Shown one piece after another: positions 1-8,079 of a stretch of DNA of 19,075 nucleotides. The stretch's first letter is position 1. Each line of letters opens with the position of its first letter. The notes below the pieces were generated by a model. It ran no database searches. It was not told where the DNA came from and saw nothing but the letters and a program-made list of their open reading frames with translations. The position numbers were made by a program, and so were the translations under genes. Origin of the DNA: JBEIVB01 sp040374085 (lineage in GTDB: Bacteria > Bacteroidota > Bacteroidia > UBA4408); NCBI GenBank assembly GCA_040374085.1, contig JBEIVB010000047.1, positions 1 to 19,075 on the forward strand, given 5' to 3'.

Positions 1-849
1 CCCGTTGCTGTTTTGTCCGGTACCGTCGAAGCCGGCAAGCAGATTGGCCTGCAGATCGGGGTGCGTGAGGTCTACGCCTTCGTCGAGCACAGCAATTTTT
101 ATGGTACTGAGGCCCGTGGTGGTGTTCCATGCAGGCAATACGTTGATGTCGCAACCCGCTGTACCGCTTCCCTGAGCCGCTGATCCGGTATTTTGCAAGG
201 CCCACTGATTGGGGTAAAACGCGTCGTTGGTCATCCTGCGCAACCGCCTCAGGAAGTTGGGTTCTGCGGTTGAGGCCATGCCGGTTTTTTGCACCGCAGC
301 GCAGGCTTCAATGGGTCCGGAAAATCTTCCTTTTTCATAACCCAAAAGAAAGGTCCCTTTGTTGGCGTAGGGGTAGGGCAGGGGATTCAGTCCTAGGGCC
401 TTCCAAGCAGCAAGGGCAGCCGTTTCGCCGATGCCGGGTTTTAAGGCAACCATGATTTCGGGCATCAAACCCATGTGAACGCCATCTTTGTACACCAGGT
501 AAGGGTGGGCGCTCCGTATGGCTGCCTGAGCCATTAAGGCTCGGCACAGGTTCTGAGCTGCTTTCGGATCGTCTTTCCTGGACGAACGAACGTTTGCCCC
601 CAATGGGCTCGGCAAGAGCAACGATTTATCTACAGGCTCTATGTCTGGAATTTCCTTGAGTGCATTCAAACACGCGGCTTGGGAAAGGCCCGGCTCAAAC
701 AGCACCAGCACATCGCGTTCCGATGCTGTGAAGCGCTCAATATGACCATCGAGCCGCATTTGAATTTCGGTTTGGGCATGCAAAATGGGTGATGGCAGCA
801 GGCACAAAACCAAAACCCAAAGGTAGATTTGAGCGAAGTATAATTTCAT
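1..849 (-). CDS. Secreted S8 (subtilisin-like) serine protease, N-terminal part
   Basis: Partial gene that runs off the left edge; 283 residues are visible. It starts at the ATG at 849 with a clear signal peptide (MKLYFAQ, then a hydrophobic stretch, probable cleavage after HA at about residue 25). Residues 30-230 look like a propeptide-type region, and the stretch ending in FYPNQWALQNTG (about 210-222) is the usual lead-in to a Bacteroidota subtilase domain. The catalytic aspartate motif is visible as KIAVLDEGVDLTHPDL, with the Asp at about residue 256. The His and Ser motifs would lie outside the window. The enzyme is probably exported and cleaves proteins outside the cell or in the periplasm. 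Many such proteases are T9SS cargo, but the C-terminus needed to show this is missing. It lies 12 bases after a small lipoprotein gene and probably shares the transcript from hppD. Confidence 0.85.
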   Translation of the reverse strand, partial: MKLYFAQIYLWVLVLCLLPSPILHAQTEIQMRLDGHIERFTASERDVLVLFEPGLSQAACLNALKEIPDIEPVDKSLLLPSPLGANVRSSRKDDPKAAQNLCRALMAQAAIRSAHPYLVYKDGVHMGLMPEIMVALKPGIGETAALAAWKALGLNPLPYPYANKGTFLLGYEKGRFSGPIEACAAVQKTGMASTAEPNFLRRLRRMTNDAFYPNQWALQNTGSAAQGSGTAGCDINVLPAWNTTTGLSTIKIAVLDEGVDLTHPDLQANLLAGFDGTGQNSNG

Positions 850-861
850 AATATAAACACG

Positions 862-1029
862 TTAAGAAGAATAGGTATCGAGGGTTGATTGTCTTGTGCG
901 CATGGGCAAAACCTCTGCTGTAGGACAATTGCATCCTTTCTTTTTTCTGGTTTTATGCAAACCATTGCTTTGCTTGCATCCCAATAGAGAAGCGGCAACG
1001 AGACCGAGCGCCAGCAAGCGGAAAAGCAT
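862..1029 (-). CDS. Small lipoprotein, 55 residues
   Basis: Short gene read directly from the minus strand between hppD and the protease. It starts with ATG at 1029 and ends with TAA at 862-864. The N-terminus MLFRLLALGLVAASLLGCKQ is a classic lipoprotein signal, with a lipobox SLLGC and the lipidated Cys at residue 18. A basic stretch follows (KTRKKK), then GCNCP at residues 32-36 and a polar tail. A lipobox followed by Lys/Arg and a G-C-x-C-P motif resembles short lipoproteins I recall from Bacteroidota; this is memory, not a search. Gaps of 20 bases to hppD and 12 bases to the protease suggest one transcript. Function unknown. Without it, the 200-base gap would look empty. Confidence 0.7.
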   Translation of the reverse strand: MLFRLLALGLVAASLLGCKQSNGLHKTRKKKGCNCPTAEVLPMRTRQSTLDTYSS

Positions 1030-1049
1030 CGGAAGGGGTTGAAAATAAA

Positions 1050-2192
1050 TTAGAGGGTTCCGCGCAAGGCTTGTTCCCGCTCTATGGATTCAAACAAGGC
1101 TTTGAAATTGCCTTTTCCGAAGGAGGTGGCCCCTTTGCGTTGTATGATTTCGTAGAATACGGTAGGCCTGTCTTCAACGGGCTTGGTGAAGATCTGCAAG
1201 AGGTAACCCTCTTCATCTCGATCCACCAGTATGTTGAGGCGTTTTAAGTCCATGATGTCTTCATCAATGGTTCCAACGCGTTCAAAAAGATCTTCGTAGT
1301 AGGTTTCGGGCACGTGCAGAAACTCAACCCCATTGGCACGCAGGGCGGTAACGGTTTCCAGGATGTTGTCGGTGGCAACGGCTATGTGTTGTACACCTGA
1401 TCCTTTATAAAAATCGATGTACTCTTCAATCTGTGATTTCTTCTTGCCTTCGGCAGGCTCGTTGATGGGGAACTTCACGTATCCGTTTCCGTTGCTCACT
1501 ACTTTGCTCATGAGGGCAGAGTATTCGGTAGAGATGTCGTTGTCGTCGAAGGTGATGAGGAGCTTGAAGCCCATTACATTCTCATAGAATTCAACCCATC
1601 GGTTCATCTCGCCCCAGCCTACATTGCCCACGCAGTGATCCACAAACTTCAATCCAACCGGCTTGGGTTTGAAAGGCTTGTTCACCGCCATATATCCGGG
1701 CATAAACAATCCCTTATAATTTTTCCGCTCTACGAAGGTGTGCAGGGTTTCGCCGTAGGTTTTGATGGAGGCGGTGCGCACCACTCCATGCTCGTCGCTC
1801 TTTTCTTCGAGGGGAATGGCCATTTCAGCCCCTCGCGCGGTGGTGGCTTCGAGGCTGTAGGCGGCATCGTCAACCCACAGGGCCAACACCTTTACTCCAT
1901 CTCCGTGTAGACGCACATGTTGAGAGATGGCGCTATCGGGATCGAACGAGGTGGTAAGCACCAACCGAATCTTGCCTTGCTGCAACACATACGAGGCACG
2001 GTCTTTTACTCCCGTCTCCAGTCCGGCATACGCAACGAGTTCAAAGCCAAACGCAGCCTGGTAGAAGTAGGCCGATTGCTTGGCATTGCCCACATAAAAC
2101 TCAATATAATCGGTTCCATTTAGGGGAAGAAAATCGTGGGCACGGTGGGCGGCCAAATCTTCGAGGCGAACGCCTTTGGAGGTGGTTTGCAT
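1050..2192 (-). CDS. hppD: 4-hydroxyphenylpyruvate dioxygenase
   Basis: Converts 4-hydroxyphenylpyruvate and O2 to homogentisate and CO2, the second step of tyrosine catabolism, in the cytoplasm with non-haem Fe(II). The 380 residues match the usual family length. There are two vicinal-oxygen-chelate halves. The N-terminal one begins near NGTDYIEFYVGNAKQSAYFY (residues 25-44). The C-terminal catalytic half carries the iron ligands: His186 in FVDHCVGNV, His269 in GVQHIAVAT and Glu348 in VFYEIIQRKG. The C-terminal helix with SFGKGNFKALFESIE (357-371), which closes the active site, is intact. ATG start at 2192. A -7 type box lies about 30 bases upstream. Homogentisate dioxygenase is not next to it in this window. 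The downstream neighbours are a small lipoprotein and a protease, so a pathway operon is not evident. Confidence 0.97.
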   Translation of the reverse strand: MQTTSKGVRLEDLAAHRAHDFLPLNGTDYIEFYVGNAKQSAYFYQAAFGFELVAYAGLETGVKDRASYVLQQGKIRLVLTTSFDPDSAISQHVRLHGDGVKVLALWVDDAAYSLEATTARGAEMAIPLEEKSDEHGVVRTASIKTYGETLHTFVERKNYKGLFMPGYMAVNKPFKPKPVGLKFVDHCVGNVGWGEMNRWVEFYENVMGFKLLITFDDNDISTEYSALMSKVVSNGNGYVKFPINEPAEGKKKSQIEEYIDFYKGSGVQHIAVATDNILETVTALRANGVEFLHVPETYYEDLFERVGTIDEDIMDLKRLNILVDRDEEGYLLQIFTKPVEDRPTVFYEIIQRKGATSFGKGNFKALFESIEREQALRGTL

Positions 2193-2222
2193 GGGTAGGT
2201 AGATGTAGGTTTATTTCTAGAA

Positions 2223-2230
2223 CAAAGGTA
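2223..2230 (-). promoter_or_regulatory. Probable Bacteroidota -7 promoter box for hppD
   Basis: On the minus strand the sequence reads TACCTTTG, an exact match to the Bacteroidota -7 consensus TAnnTTTG, 30 bases before the hppD ATG. I saw no good -33 TTTG/TTG element at the usual 17-23 base spacing, so this is a partial promoter match only. It would drive hppD, the small lipoprotein and the protease. Confidence 0.5.
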
Positions 2231-2295
2231 ATTTTTTTTGATGGGCCTTTTGCATTTTACGCGGGGTGCAAAGGCATTTGCAGCATCTTTGCAAT

Positions 2296-4776
2296 ATGGC
2301 TTTAGGATTGCCTTATCACATTACCGAATTGCCTGCGTTGGTGCAGGGTTCGCGCTTGTGCGGCCCACAGGTGCACGAAGCAGTACGGGTGCTGTTCGAC
2401 AGCCGTCAGTTGGCCGAGGCCCAGGGTACCTTGTTTGTTGCCTTGAAGAGTGCGCGCCACGATGGCCATCAACACATCGGGGAGCTTTACGCGCGCGGTG
2501 TTCGTGCCTTTCTGGTGGAGGAAGGCCATTGGGATGAAGCTGCTTTTCCGGAGGCCGATTTTTGGGTGGTATCCAATACCCTGGAAGCTCTTCAGGCATG
2601 GGCTGCCCATCACCGCAGCCGCTTCTCTTGCCCGGTGGTGGCCATCACGGGCAGCAACGGCAAAACGGTCGTGAAGGAGTGGCTCTGGCAGCTTTGCAGT
2701 GCGGATGGTATGGTGTTGCGCAGTCCGCGCAGCTTCAACTCCCAGCTTGGGGTTGCCCTTTCGGTGTTGGAGCTGGCTCCGCATCACACTTTGGCGATTT
2801 TTGAGGCCGGCATCTCGCATCCCGGAGAGATGGAGCGCTTGCGCCGTATGATTCAGCCTACGTGGGTGTTGGTAACCAACCTGGGCCAAGCCCACGGCGC
2901 CCATTTTCGCGATCTGGCGCACAAGGCCTCCGAGAAGATGGCGCTGGCCTCCGGATCGTCCAACTTGGTGTTGCCCATCGATTACCCTGAGCTGAGAAGC
3001 CTGGCACCCGAGGCCGATGCCAACCGAACGTTGGTTACCTGGTCGCGGGAGCAGAACATCGCCGCCTTGCGCATCACACGCATTGAGACAAGCGCAGCCC
3101 ACACCCGCATCACCGGCATCTTTCAGAACCGTTTTGTTGAAACCGAGCTGCCTTTTCAGGATGCGGCCTCCATTGAGAACGCCATCACGTGTTGGGCCTT
3201 CTTGTTGGGATGGCTGGGTGATGCAGAGTGGCTGGCTCAGCGCATGCGGCAATTGCATCCGGTGGCCATGCGCCTCGAGCAAAAGGCCGCTGTGGGCAAC
3301 AGCGTGCTCATCAACGATTCCTACAACTCCGATGAGGCCGGCCTGCGCATTGCCCTGGCCCACGTGCAGGCCCAGCCCGGCTTTGCAAACAAAACCCTCA
3401 TCCTTTCCGATTTGCAAGAGAGCGGCGAGGCCGAGGAGGTGCTCTACCCCCGCATTGCGCGCTGGGTAAAGGAGGCCGGCATCACAAGGGTGATCGGTAT
3501 TGGTCCCATCCTGCCGCGCTATGCTTCCGCGTTCCCTGCTGCCTTTCATGGATTCGACAGCACGGAGGCTTTCTTGCAAGACCCTCCGGTTTTCCGCGAA
3601 GAGCTCATCCTGCTCAAGGGTGCGCGGCGGTTTGCCTTTGAGCGCATTGCCACCGTGCTCGAGTTTAAAACCCACGAAACCCGCCTCGAGATCCGCCTCG
3701 ATCACCTTGTGGCCAACCTGCACACCTATCGGTCTTGGCTTAGGCCGGGCGTAAAGGTGATGGCCATGGTAAAGGCGTTTTCCTACGGGAGCGGCAGCTA
3801 CGAGGTGGCCTCTGCTCTGCAGATGGCCGGGGTAGATTATTTGGCGGTGGCGTATGCCGATGAGGGTGTGGAGCTTCGGCAACGCGGCATTCATCTGCCC
3901 ATCATGGTGATGAATCCGGCCGAGGAAAGCCTCGATCAACTGGTGCGTTTCCGCCTCGAACCCGAGGTGTACAGCCTGCGTCAGTTGCGCTTGTTGCTGC
4001 AAGGTGTAAAAGGGCGGTTTTCCTTGTCTGATCCCCTGCGCATCCACATCAAGATCGATACCGGCATGCATAGGCTTGGGCTGTTTCCGCACGAGCTGCC
4101 CGGTTTCCTGCGCGAGCTCGACGGTTGTCGTACCTTGCAGGTGGCGTCTGTTTTTTCGCACCTGGTGGCCAGCGACTCCGAGGCGCATAGGTCCTTTACC
4201 CTCGAACAAATGAGCCGCTTTCAAGAGGCGGTGCATACCCTGCAAGATGCACTCGGAGGCCCTGTTACCGCGCATCTGCTCAACTCGGCAGGAATACGCC
4301 GCTTTCCCGAGGCGCAGCACCAAATGGTGCGCTTGGGCATTGGACTTTACGGCATCGCCTCCGACCCCGGTGAACAAGGCCAGCTGCTTCAGGTGGGGTC
4401 ACTCAAAACCCGCATTACCCAGATCAAAGAGCTGGAAGCCGGTCAAACGGTGGGCTACAATCGTGCCGGGGTGCTGACGCGCAACAGCCGCATCGCTACA
4501 TTACCACTGGGTTATGCCGATGGATTTCCGCGCAGCTTAGGCAACGGCAAAGGCACCGTTTTCATAAAAGGAAAGCATGCTCCCACCGTGGGCAACATCT
4601 GCATGGATATGTGCATGGTGGATGTTACAGACATAGAGGCAAAAGATGGGGACGAGGTTGAGGTTTTTGGCGAGCATCATACGGTTTCGGATCTCGCCCG
4701 CGCGGCCGGAACCATTCCGTATGAGATGCTGGCGGCCCTGTCGCAACGGGTAAAGCGGGTGTTCATCCGCGAGTGA
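2296..4776 (+). CDS. murF-alr: Bifunctional MurF ligase / alanine racemase
   Basis: One polypeptide with two enzymes of the D-alanine branch of peptidoglycan synthesis. The N-terminal half is MurF (UDP-MurNAc-tripeptide:D-Ala-D-Ala ligase), with the ATP loop TGSNGKT at about residues 118-124, Mur-ligase motifs such as LVTNLGQAHGAHF, and DSYNSDEAG near 341-349. The C-terminal half (from about 462) is a PLP-dependent alanine racemase: the PLP lysine is Lys493 in MVKAFSYGSGSYE and the partner tyrosine is about Tyr721 in VGYNRAG. The fusion is characteristic of Bacteroidota. I chose the ATG at 2296 (826 residues), because MALGLPYHITELPAL resembles the usual N-terminus; a GTG at 2266 would add ten residues. 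A box CATCTTTG (2284-2291) lies only 4 bases before this ATG, and TTTTTTTG at 2233-2240 is another weak candidate. Both catalytic halves look complete. Confidence 0.96.
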   Translation: MALGLPYHITELPALVQGSRLCGPQVHEAVRVLFDSRQLAEAQGTLFVALKSARHDGHQHIGELYARGVRAFLVEEGHWDEAAFPEADFWVVSNTLEALQAWAAHHRSRFSCPVVAITGSNGKTVVKEWLWQLCSADGMVLRSPRSFNSQLGVALSVLELAPHHTLAIFEAGISHPGEMERLRRMIQPTWVLVTNLGQAHGAHFRDLAHKASEKMALASGSSNLVLPIDYPELRSLAPEADANRTLVTWSREQNIAALRITRIETSAAHTRITGIFQNRFVETELPFQDAASIENAITCWAFLLGWLGDAEWLAQRMRQLHPVAMRLEQKAAVGNSVLINDSYNSDEAGLRIALAHVQAQPGFANKTLILSDLQESGEAEEVLYPRIARWVKEAGITRVIGIGPILPRYASAFPAAFHGFDSTEAFLQDPPVFREELILLKGARRFAFERIATVLEFKTHETRLEIRLDHLVANLHTYRSWLRPGVKVMAMVKAFSYGSGSYEVASALQMAGVDYLAVAYADEGVELRQRGIHLPIMVMNPAEESLDQLVRFRLEPEVYSLRQLRLLLQGVKGRFSLSDPLRIHIKIDTGMHRLGLFPHELPGFLRELDGCRTLQVASVFSHLVASDSEAHRSFTLEQMSRFQEAVHTLQDALGGPVTAHLLNSAGIRRFPEAQHQMVRLGIGLYGIASDPGEQGQLLQVGSLKTRITQIKELEAGQTVGYNRAGVLTRNSRIATLPLGYADGFPRSLGNGKGTVFIKGKHAPTVGNICMDMCMVDVTDIEAKDGDEVEVFGEHHTVSDLARAAGTIPYEMLAALSQRVKRVFIRE

Positions 4777-4781
4777 GCCAC

Positions 4782-5399
4782 TCAACGAAACCAGGTCTTA
4801 AGCCACAGCACCAAACCAAACGCCATGATGCCCATTCCCGCAGCCCTGCTGAGCAAGCGCAGGCGTTTCTCGGTCATGAAGCTGCTCAGTTTATGTGCCG
4901 ACCAGGCTTTGAGCACATCAATGGCCACTACCACCAACAAGGTGCCGGCGAAATATCCCACCACATGCCCGGGTTTTCCTTGAAATTCCGAAACCGCTAT
5001 GCCCACTGCCCCAATCCAGAAAAAGATCACCGAAGGGTTGGAAAGGTTAAAAAAGAAACCTTTTAAAAATAGCTTGATGAAATCGTCTCGCTTGGGAATC
5101 TCCAAGGGCTCGCGCAGTTTGGGAGTAGAGCGAAAGGTAACCGCGCCAAACACAAGCAGCAACGCACCTCCTATGTAAGAAATGGGTGTGCGCCACGTAG
5201 GATTGGTTACCACCTGCGCCATGCCTAAGTAAGAAAGGGCAATGCACACCGCATCGCTCAAAAAAATGCCGGCCTCCAGCACCATGGCATTTTTAAATCC
5301 ATCGCGGATGCTGGTTTTTATGAGAAGAAAGAATACGGGGCCGATGAGAATGCTCAGCAGCAATCCCAATAGAAATCCTTTCCAGATGGCCTCCAACAT
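4782..5399 (-). CDS. LysE/RhtB family amino acid exporter
   Basis: Inner-membrane exporter of 205 residues, the usual length of the LysE superfamily. About six hydrophobic segments can be seen (roughly residues 7-27, 38-60, 70-88, 112-137, 146-165 and 183-201). The family's first-helix motif LLLSILIGPVFFLLIKTSI is present, as is the NLSNPSVIFFW motif at the start of the fourth helix. Members export amino acids or related small molecules; the substrate cannot be told from sequence. Its ATG at 5399 is 4 bases after the stop of the GH3 gene, so the two are almost certainly co-transcribed. Its stop codon is 5 bases from the murF-alr stop on the other strand, with no terminator hairpin seen between them. 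Confidence 0.92.
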   Translation of the reverse strand: MLEAIWKGFLLGLLLSILIGPVFFLLIKTSIRDGFKNAMVLEAGIFLSDAVCIALSYLGMAQVVTNPTWRTPISYIGGALLLVFGAVTFRSTPKLREPLEIPKRDDFIKLFLKGFFFNLSNPSVIFFWIGAVGIAVSEFQGKPGHVVGYFAGTLLVVVAIDVLKAWSAHKLSSFMTEKRLRLLSRAAGMGIMAFGLVLWLKTWFR

Positions 5400-5403
5400 G
5401 GGC

Positions 5404-6939
5404 TTAGGATGTATGGTCGATAAAGGATTTCCAATCTTGAAGCTGGCTGTTTCGAATTACGCGAGGGAACTTATTCTGACCGCCCTCTTTGCCTTTCGAT
5501 TTCAAATAATCCAAGAAGACATCGGCAGGCAAGACCTTCACCAGCACGTTTTTCAAGGCGCTTTTTCGCTCCACGGCATAGTCGTCGTTGATGCGGCAGA
5601 GGTGTTCGTCTATGAGGTTCCGTACGCGTTCTTCATCCGGTAAAGGGCCCTGTATGCCCAGGTACCACTGATGTGCAAAGAGCCGATCGTATTCTATTCC
5701 GGCAACGGTATATTCGGGAATCTCGACGTTGAGTTCTTCGGCCACGTGGGCAATGGCCGCATTCATATTATCAACCGAAAGGTGTTCCCCAACTAAACTC
5801 AGAAAGTGTTTGGTGCGACCGGTAATCACCAACTCAAAATGTTCTTTAGAGGTAAAGCGAATGGTGTCGCCAATGAGGTAGCGCCAAGCTCCGGCATTGG
5901 AGGTCAGCAAGATTGCGTATTCTTTCCCTTCCTCAACTTCAGCCAGGGTTAGAGCTTTGGCTTGGGGATGGATGTTGCCTTCTGAATCGAAGTTTTCCTG
6001 GTGGAAGGGCACGAATTCATAATAGATGCCGTTGTTCATCACCAGGCGCATGCCCGTTGATCCGGGGCGATTTACATAAGCAATGAAGCCCTCGGATGCG
6101 AGGTAGTTCTCAATGTAAATCAGAGGCTTGGCCAGCAAGCGTTCAAATCCCTTTTTATAAGGCGTAAACGATACCCCTCCGTGCACAAAGATGTGCAGGT
6201 TCGGCCAAATGTCGTGGATGGTTTTAAGGTTGTAGCGCTCTATGACTTTTTCGAGTATGATTTGCAACCAAGCCGGAACGCCCACAATGATGCCAATATC
6301 CCAGGTGGGCGCACTCTCTACAATCATGTCAATTTTGGTTGCCCAATCGCGCTCTTTCGCAATTTGCTTGCCGGGCTTGTAAAAATACTGGAACCAAGAA
6401 GGAATTTTGCTGGCGGTGATGCCGCTCAAATCGCCTTCGTAGTAGTTGCCCATGTGCACCAGATGCGTGCTGCCTCCCACCATTAAAAAGCCGCGATTCA
6501 AAAGGCCTTCGGGCAATTCGTAATTGGACAGGGACAACATCTGGCGCACGCTGGTTCGCTTTATGGAACGAATCATTTCGGCGGTGAGGGGAATGTGTTT
6601 GCTGGCAGACTCGGAGGTTCCGCTGCTCAGGGCGAAGTACTTCACCTTTCCGGGCCAGCACACGTCGTCTTCGTTGTTCAGACAACGGTGCCACCAATCC
6701 TGATGCATTTTGTTGTAATCGTGTATGGGAACCTGATTGCGAAAGGCTTCAGCCGGATCTTTTGCGAAGAAGATGTCGTCGAATCTGTAATGCCTACCAA
6801 ATGCAGTTCCGCGGGCTTTCCGGAGAAGCTTAAGCAACTGGTTTTTCTGAACTTTTATTCCATTTCGAACCAAGCGCAACTCCGGCATGGATTTTTTTAT
6901 CCCCACTACCCGAGTTAAAATCGAACCTACCAATGCCAT
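5404..6939 (-). CDS. GH3 family acyl-adenylating / acyl-acid-amido synthetase
   Basis: Member of the GH3 family, best known from plants, where it adenylates carboxylic acids such as auxin or jasmonate and joins them to amino acids. Bacterial substrates are largely unknown. Seen here (511 residues): the P-loop-like SSGTSESASKHIP (about 105-117), IENYLASEGFIAYV (about 276-289), YLIGDTIRF with the adenylate-binding Asp (about 354-362) and TGRTKHFLSLVGEHLS (about 373-388). All the core motifs of the ANL fold are in order. I start at the ATG at 6939 (MALVGSILTRVVG), which fits related proteins; a TTG at 6963 would add eight residues but overlaps a likely promoter box. LysE follows 4 bases downstream and the FAD oxidase lies 62 bases upstream, all on one strand. 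Amino-acid conjugate metabolism is a reasonable guess, not a demonstrated role. Confidence 0.9.
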   Translation of the reverse strand: MALVGSILTRVVGIKKSMPELRLVRNGIKVQKNQLLKLLRKARGTAFGRHYRFDDIFFAKDPAEAFRNQVPIHDYNKMHQDWWHRCLNNEDDVCWPGKVKYFALSSGTSESASKHIPLTAEMIRSIKRTSVRQMLSLSNYELPEGLLNRGFLMVGGSTHLVHMGNYYEGDLSGITASKIPSWFQYFYKPGKQIAKERDWATKIDMIVESAPTWDIGIIVGVPAWLQIILEKVIERYNLKTIHDIWPNLHIFVHGGVSFTPYKKGFERLLAKPLIYIENYLASEGFIAYVNRPGSTGMRLVMNNGIYYEFVPFHQENFDSEGNIHPQAKALTLAEVEEGKEYAILLTSNAGAWRYLIGDTIRFTSKEHFELVITGRTKHFLSLVGEHLSVDNMNAAIAHVAEELNVEIPEYTVAGIEYDRLFAHQWYLGIQGPLPDEERVRNLIDEHLCRINDDYAVERKSALKNVLVKVLPADVFLDYLKSKGKEGGQNKFPRVIRNSQLQDWKSFIDHTS

Positions 6940-6960
6940 AGACCTAAGGTTAACAAATTG

Positions 6961-6968
6961 CAAAGATA
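6961..6968 (-). promoter_or_regulatory. Probable -7 promoter box for the GH3-LysE unit
   Basis: The minus strand reads TATCTTTG, an exact TAnnTTTG match, with 21 bases between it and the chosen GH3 ATG. This supports the ATG at 6939 rather than the TTG at 6963, which would fall inside the box. No convincing -33 TTTG was found. Confidence 0.5.
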
Positions 6969-7001
6969 ATGGAGTGAGGCGGATTTGATCCGTGTTGTGT
7001 G

Positions 7002-8027
7002 TTAGGCTCTGCGGTGCACGTTTACTTCGGGTTCCAGTTTGGCTTGGTTCAGCATTACATCGGCCAGGTGGGCAGCCAGCCAGGGTGCCATGAGTGCGCC
7101 TTTGCTGCCAAGGCCGTTGAGGATGAACACCCCGGGTTGCTCATCACTTTCTCCCAACAAAGGCTTTCGGTCCTGGGTGGCGGGCCTTATTCCGGCGCGG
7201 TGCGCCACAATCTGAGGAGTTGTTTTTAGGTAGGCAGCGGCTTTCTGCATCAATTCGTTTTGGGCTGCTTCAGTGGGTTCGGTGTTTAAAGGATCCCAAC
7301 TGTAGGTGGCGCCCAGCCGAAATATTTTATTGCTTACAGGCAATAAAAATACTCCTTTGTTGAGGCTCACTTCGAGGGCCTCGGGCAGCTCTACCTCGAG
7401 CACCTCGCCTTTCACGGGCGCCTCGGGTGCATGGGGGAAAAACCAGCGCGAAAAGCTTTGTGCACCCTGGCAGAGCACGATTTTGCGTGTGGTCCATGAA
7501 CCTATGTGCAGCAGGTCATCGTGGCTCCGCACATCTTCTGGCGCAAGGGTTTCCTCGCGGAGACGTTCTTCTTGTTTCAAGCGCAAGCGGTAGGCATCCA
7601 ACAAGTTGCCCATACGCACCCAGCCACTGTTTAGAATAACGCCGCAGCCAAAAGGCGCATGCACCCACGCTGCTGGAGCGGGCTGCACCTCGCCCAGGAA
7701 AGGATTACGGGTTCTGGCCTGTTGCCATTCCTCAAGTTCAGACGCGTTCAGCAAGGGTTTCCACATGGGTAATGGCTCCCACACGGGGCAGTTGAACTCT
7801 TCCGAAGCACGTTGATAGAAGGGCAGCATGGCCTCCAGAAACTCCGCGGCACGCCAGCCCACCCGCAGCCCTCTGGGAACTACCGGATTCACTAGGCCTG
7901 CGGCAACGCGGCTGCTCAGCGTTCCACTGCCGGCATCCACCACGCCCACGCGCAAGCCCCGGAGCTCCAGCTCCAGGCCCAAGCAGGTGCCGGCCAATCC
8001 CTGGCCAACCACAACTACATCCCACAT
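7002..8027 (-). CDS. FAD-dependent oxidoreductase, D-amino acid oxidase (DAO) fold
   Basis: Flavoprotein of 341 residues. The N-terminus MWDVVVVGQGLAGTCLGLEL is the FAD-binding Rossmann motif (GxGxxG at residues 8-13), followed by an acidic residue at the end of the second strand (VVDAG, 29-33). SSRVAAGLVNPVV (38-50) is typical of the DAO-like group in Bacteroidota. Near the C-terminus, AGIRPATQDRKPLLG (278-292) and NGLGSKGALMAPWLA (304-318) are the second FAD/substrate region. Related enzymes oxidise amines or amino acids, and the fold also resembles the C-terminal half of MnmC (tRNA modification), so the substrate is open. The ATG at 8027 is fixed by the Rossmann motif. It directly follows the T-run of a hairpin terminator, leaving no room for an ordinary ribosome-binding site. 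GH3 and LysE genes lie downstream on the same strand. Confidence 0.88.
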   Translation of the reverse strand: MWDVVVVGQGLAGTCLGLELELRGLRVGVVDAGSGTLSSRVAAGLVNPVVPRGLRVGWRAAEFLEAMLPFYQRASEEFNCPVWEPLPMWKPLLNASELEEWQQARTRNPFLGEVQPAPAAWVHAPFGCGVILNSGWVRMGNLLDAYRLRLKQEERLREETLAPEDVRSHDDLLHIGSWTTRKIVLCQGAQSFSRWFFPHAPEAPVKGEVLEVELPEALEVSLNKGVFLLPVSNKIFRLGATYSWDPLNTEPTEAAQNELMQKAAAYLKTTPQIVAHRAGIRPATQDRKPLLGESDEQPGVFILNGLGSKGALMAPWLAAHLADVMLNQAKLEPEVNVHRRA

Positions 8028-8058
8028 AAAAAAAGGCGGAGCCTTGTAAACTCCGCCT
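8028..8058 (-). terminator. Rho-independent terminator ending at the oxidase start codon
   Basis: On the minus strand, AGGCGGAG, a 9-base loop and CTCCGCCT form a perfect 8-bp GC-rich stem. Six T residues follow the stem's own final T, then the ATG of the FAD oxidase at 8027. It lies 21 bases after the stop of the T9SS cargo gene, so it should end that transcript. Confidence 0.85.
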
Positions 8059-8066
8059 CAAAAGTA
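8059..8066 (-). promoter_or_regulatory. Candidate -7 box just upstream of the terminator hairpin
   Basis: Minus strand TACTTTTG matches TAnnTTTG exactly. A start site 5-7 bases downstream would fall inside the 5' arm of the hairpin, so an mRNA from here would lack the full stem and have a leader of roughly 25 bases before the oxidase ATG. No -33 element was seen, and a match to such a short motif can occur by chance. Confidence 0.3.
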
Positions 8067-8079
8067 AAAGGTTATGTTC

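Noticed and set aside
2238..2537. Plus-strand frame starting near 2238
   Set aside because: It overlaps the murF start in another frame, shows no domain and is not supported by composition.
2302..4377. Long open frame (691 codons) on the minus strand inside murF-alr
   Set aside because: It is antisense to a gene with all its catalytic motifs, and its translation has no recognisable domain. It results from the codon bias of murF-alr.
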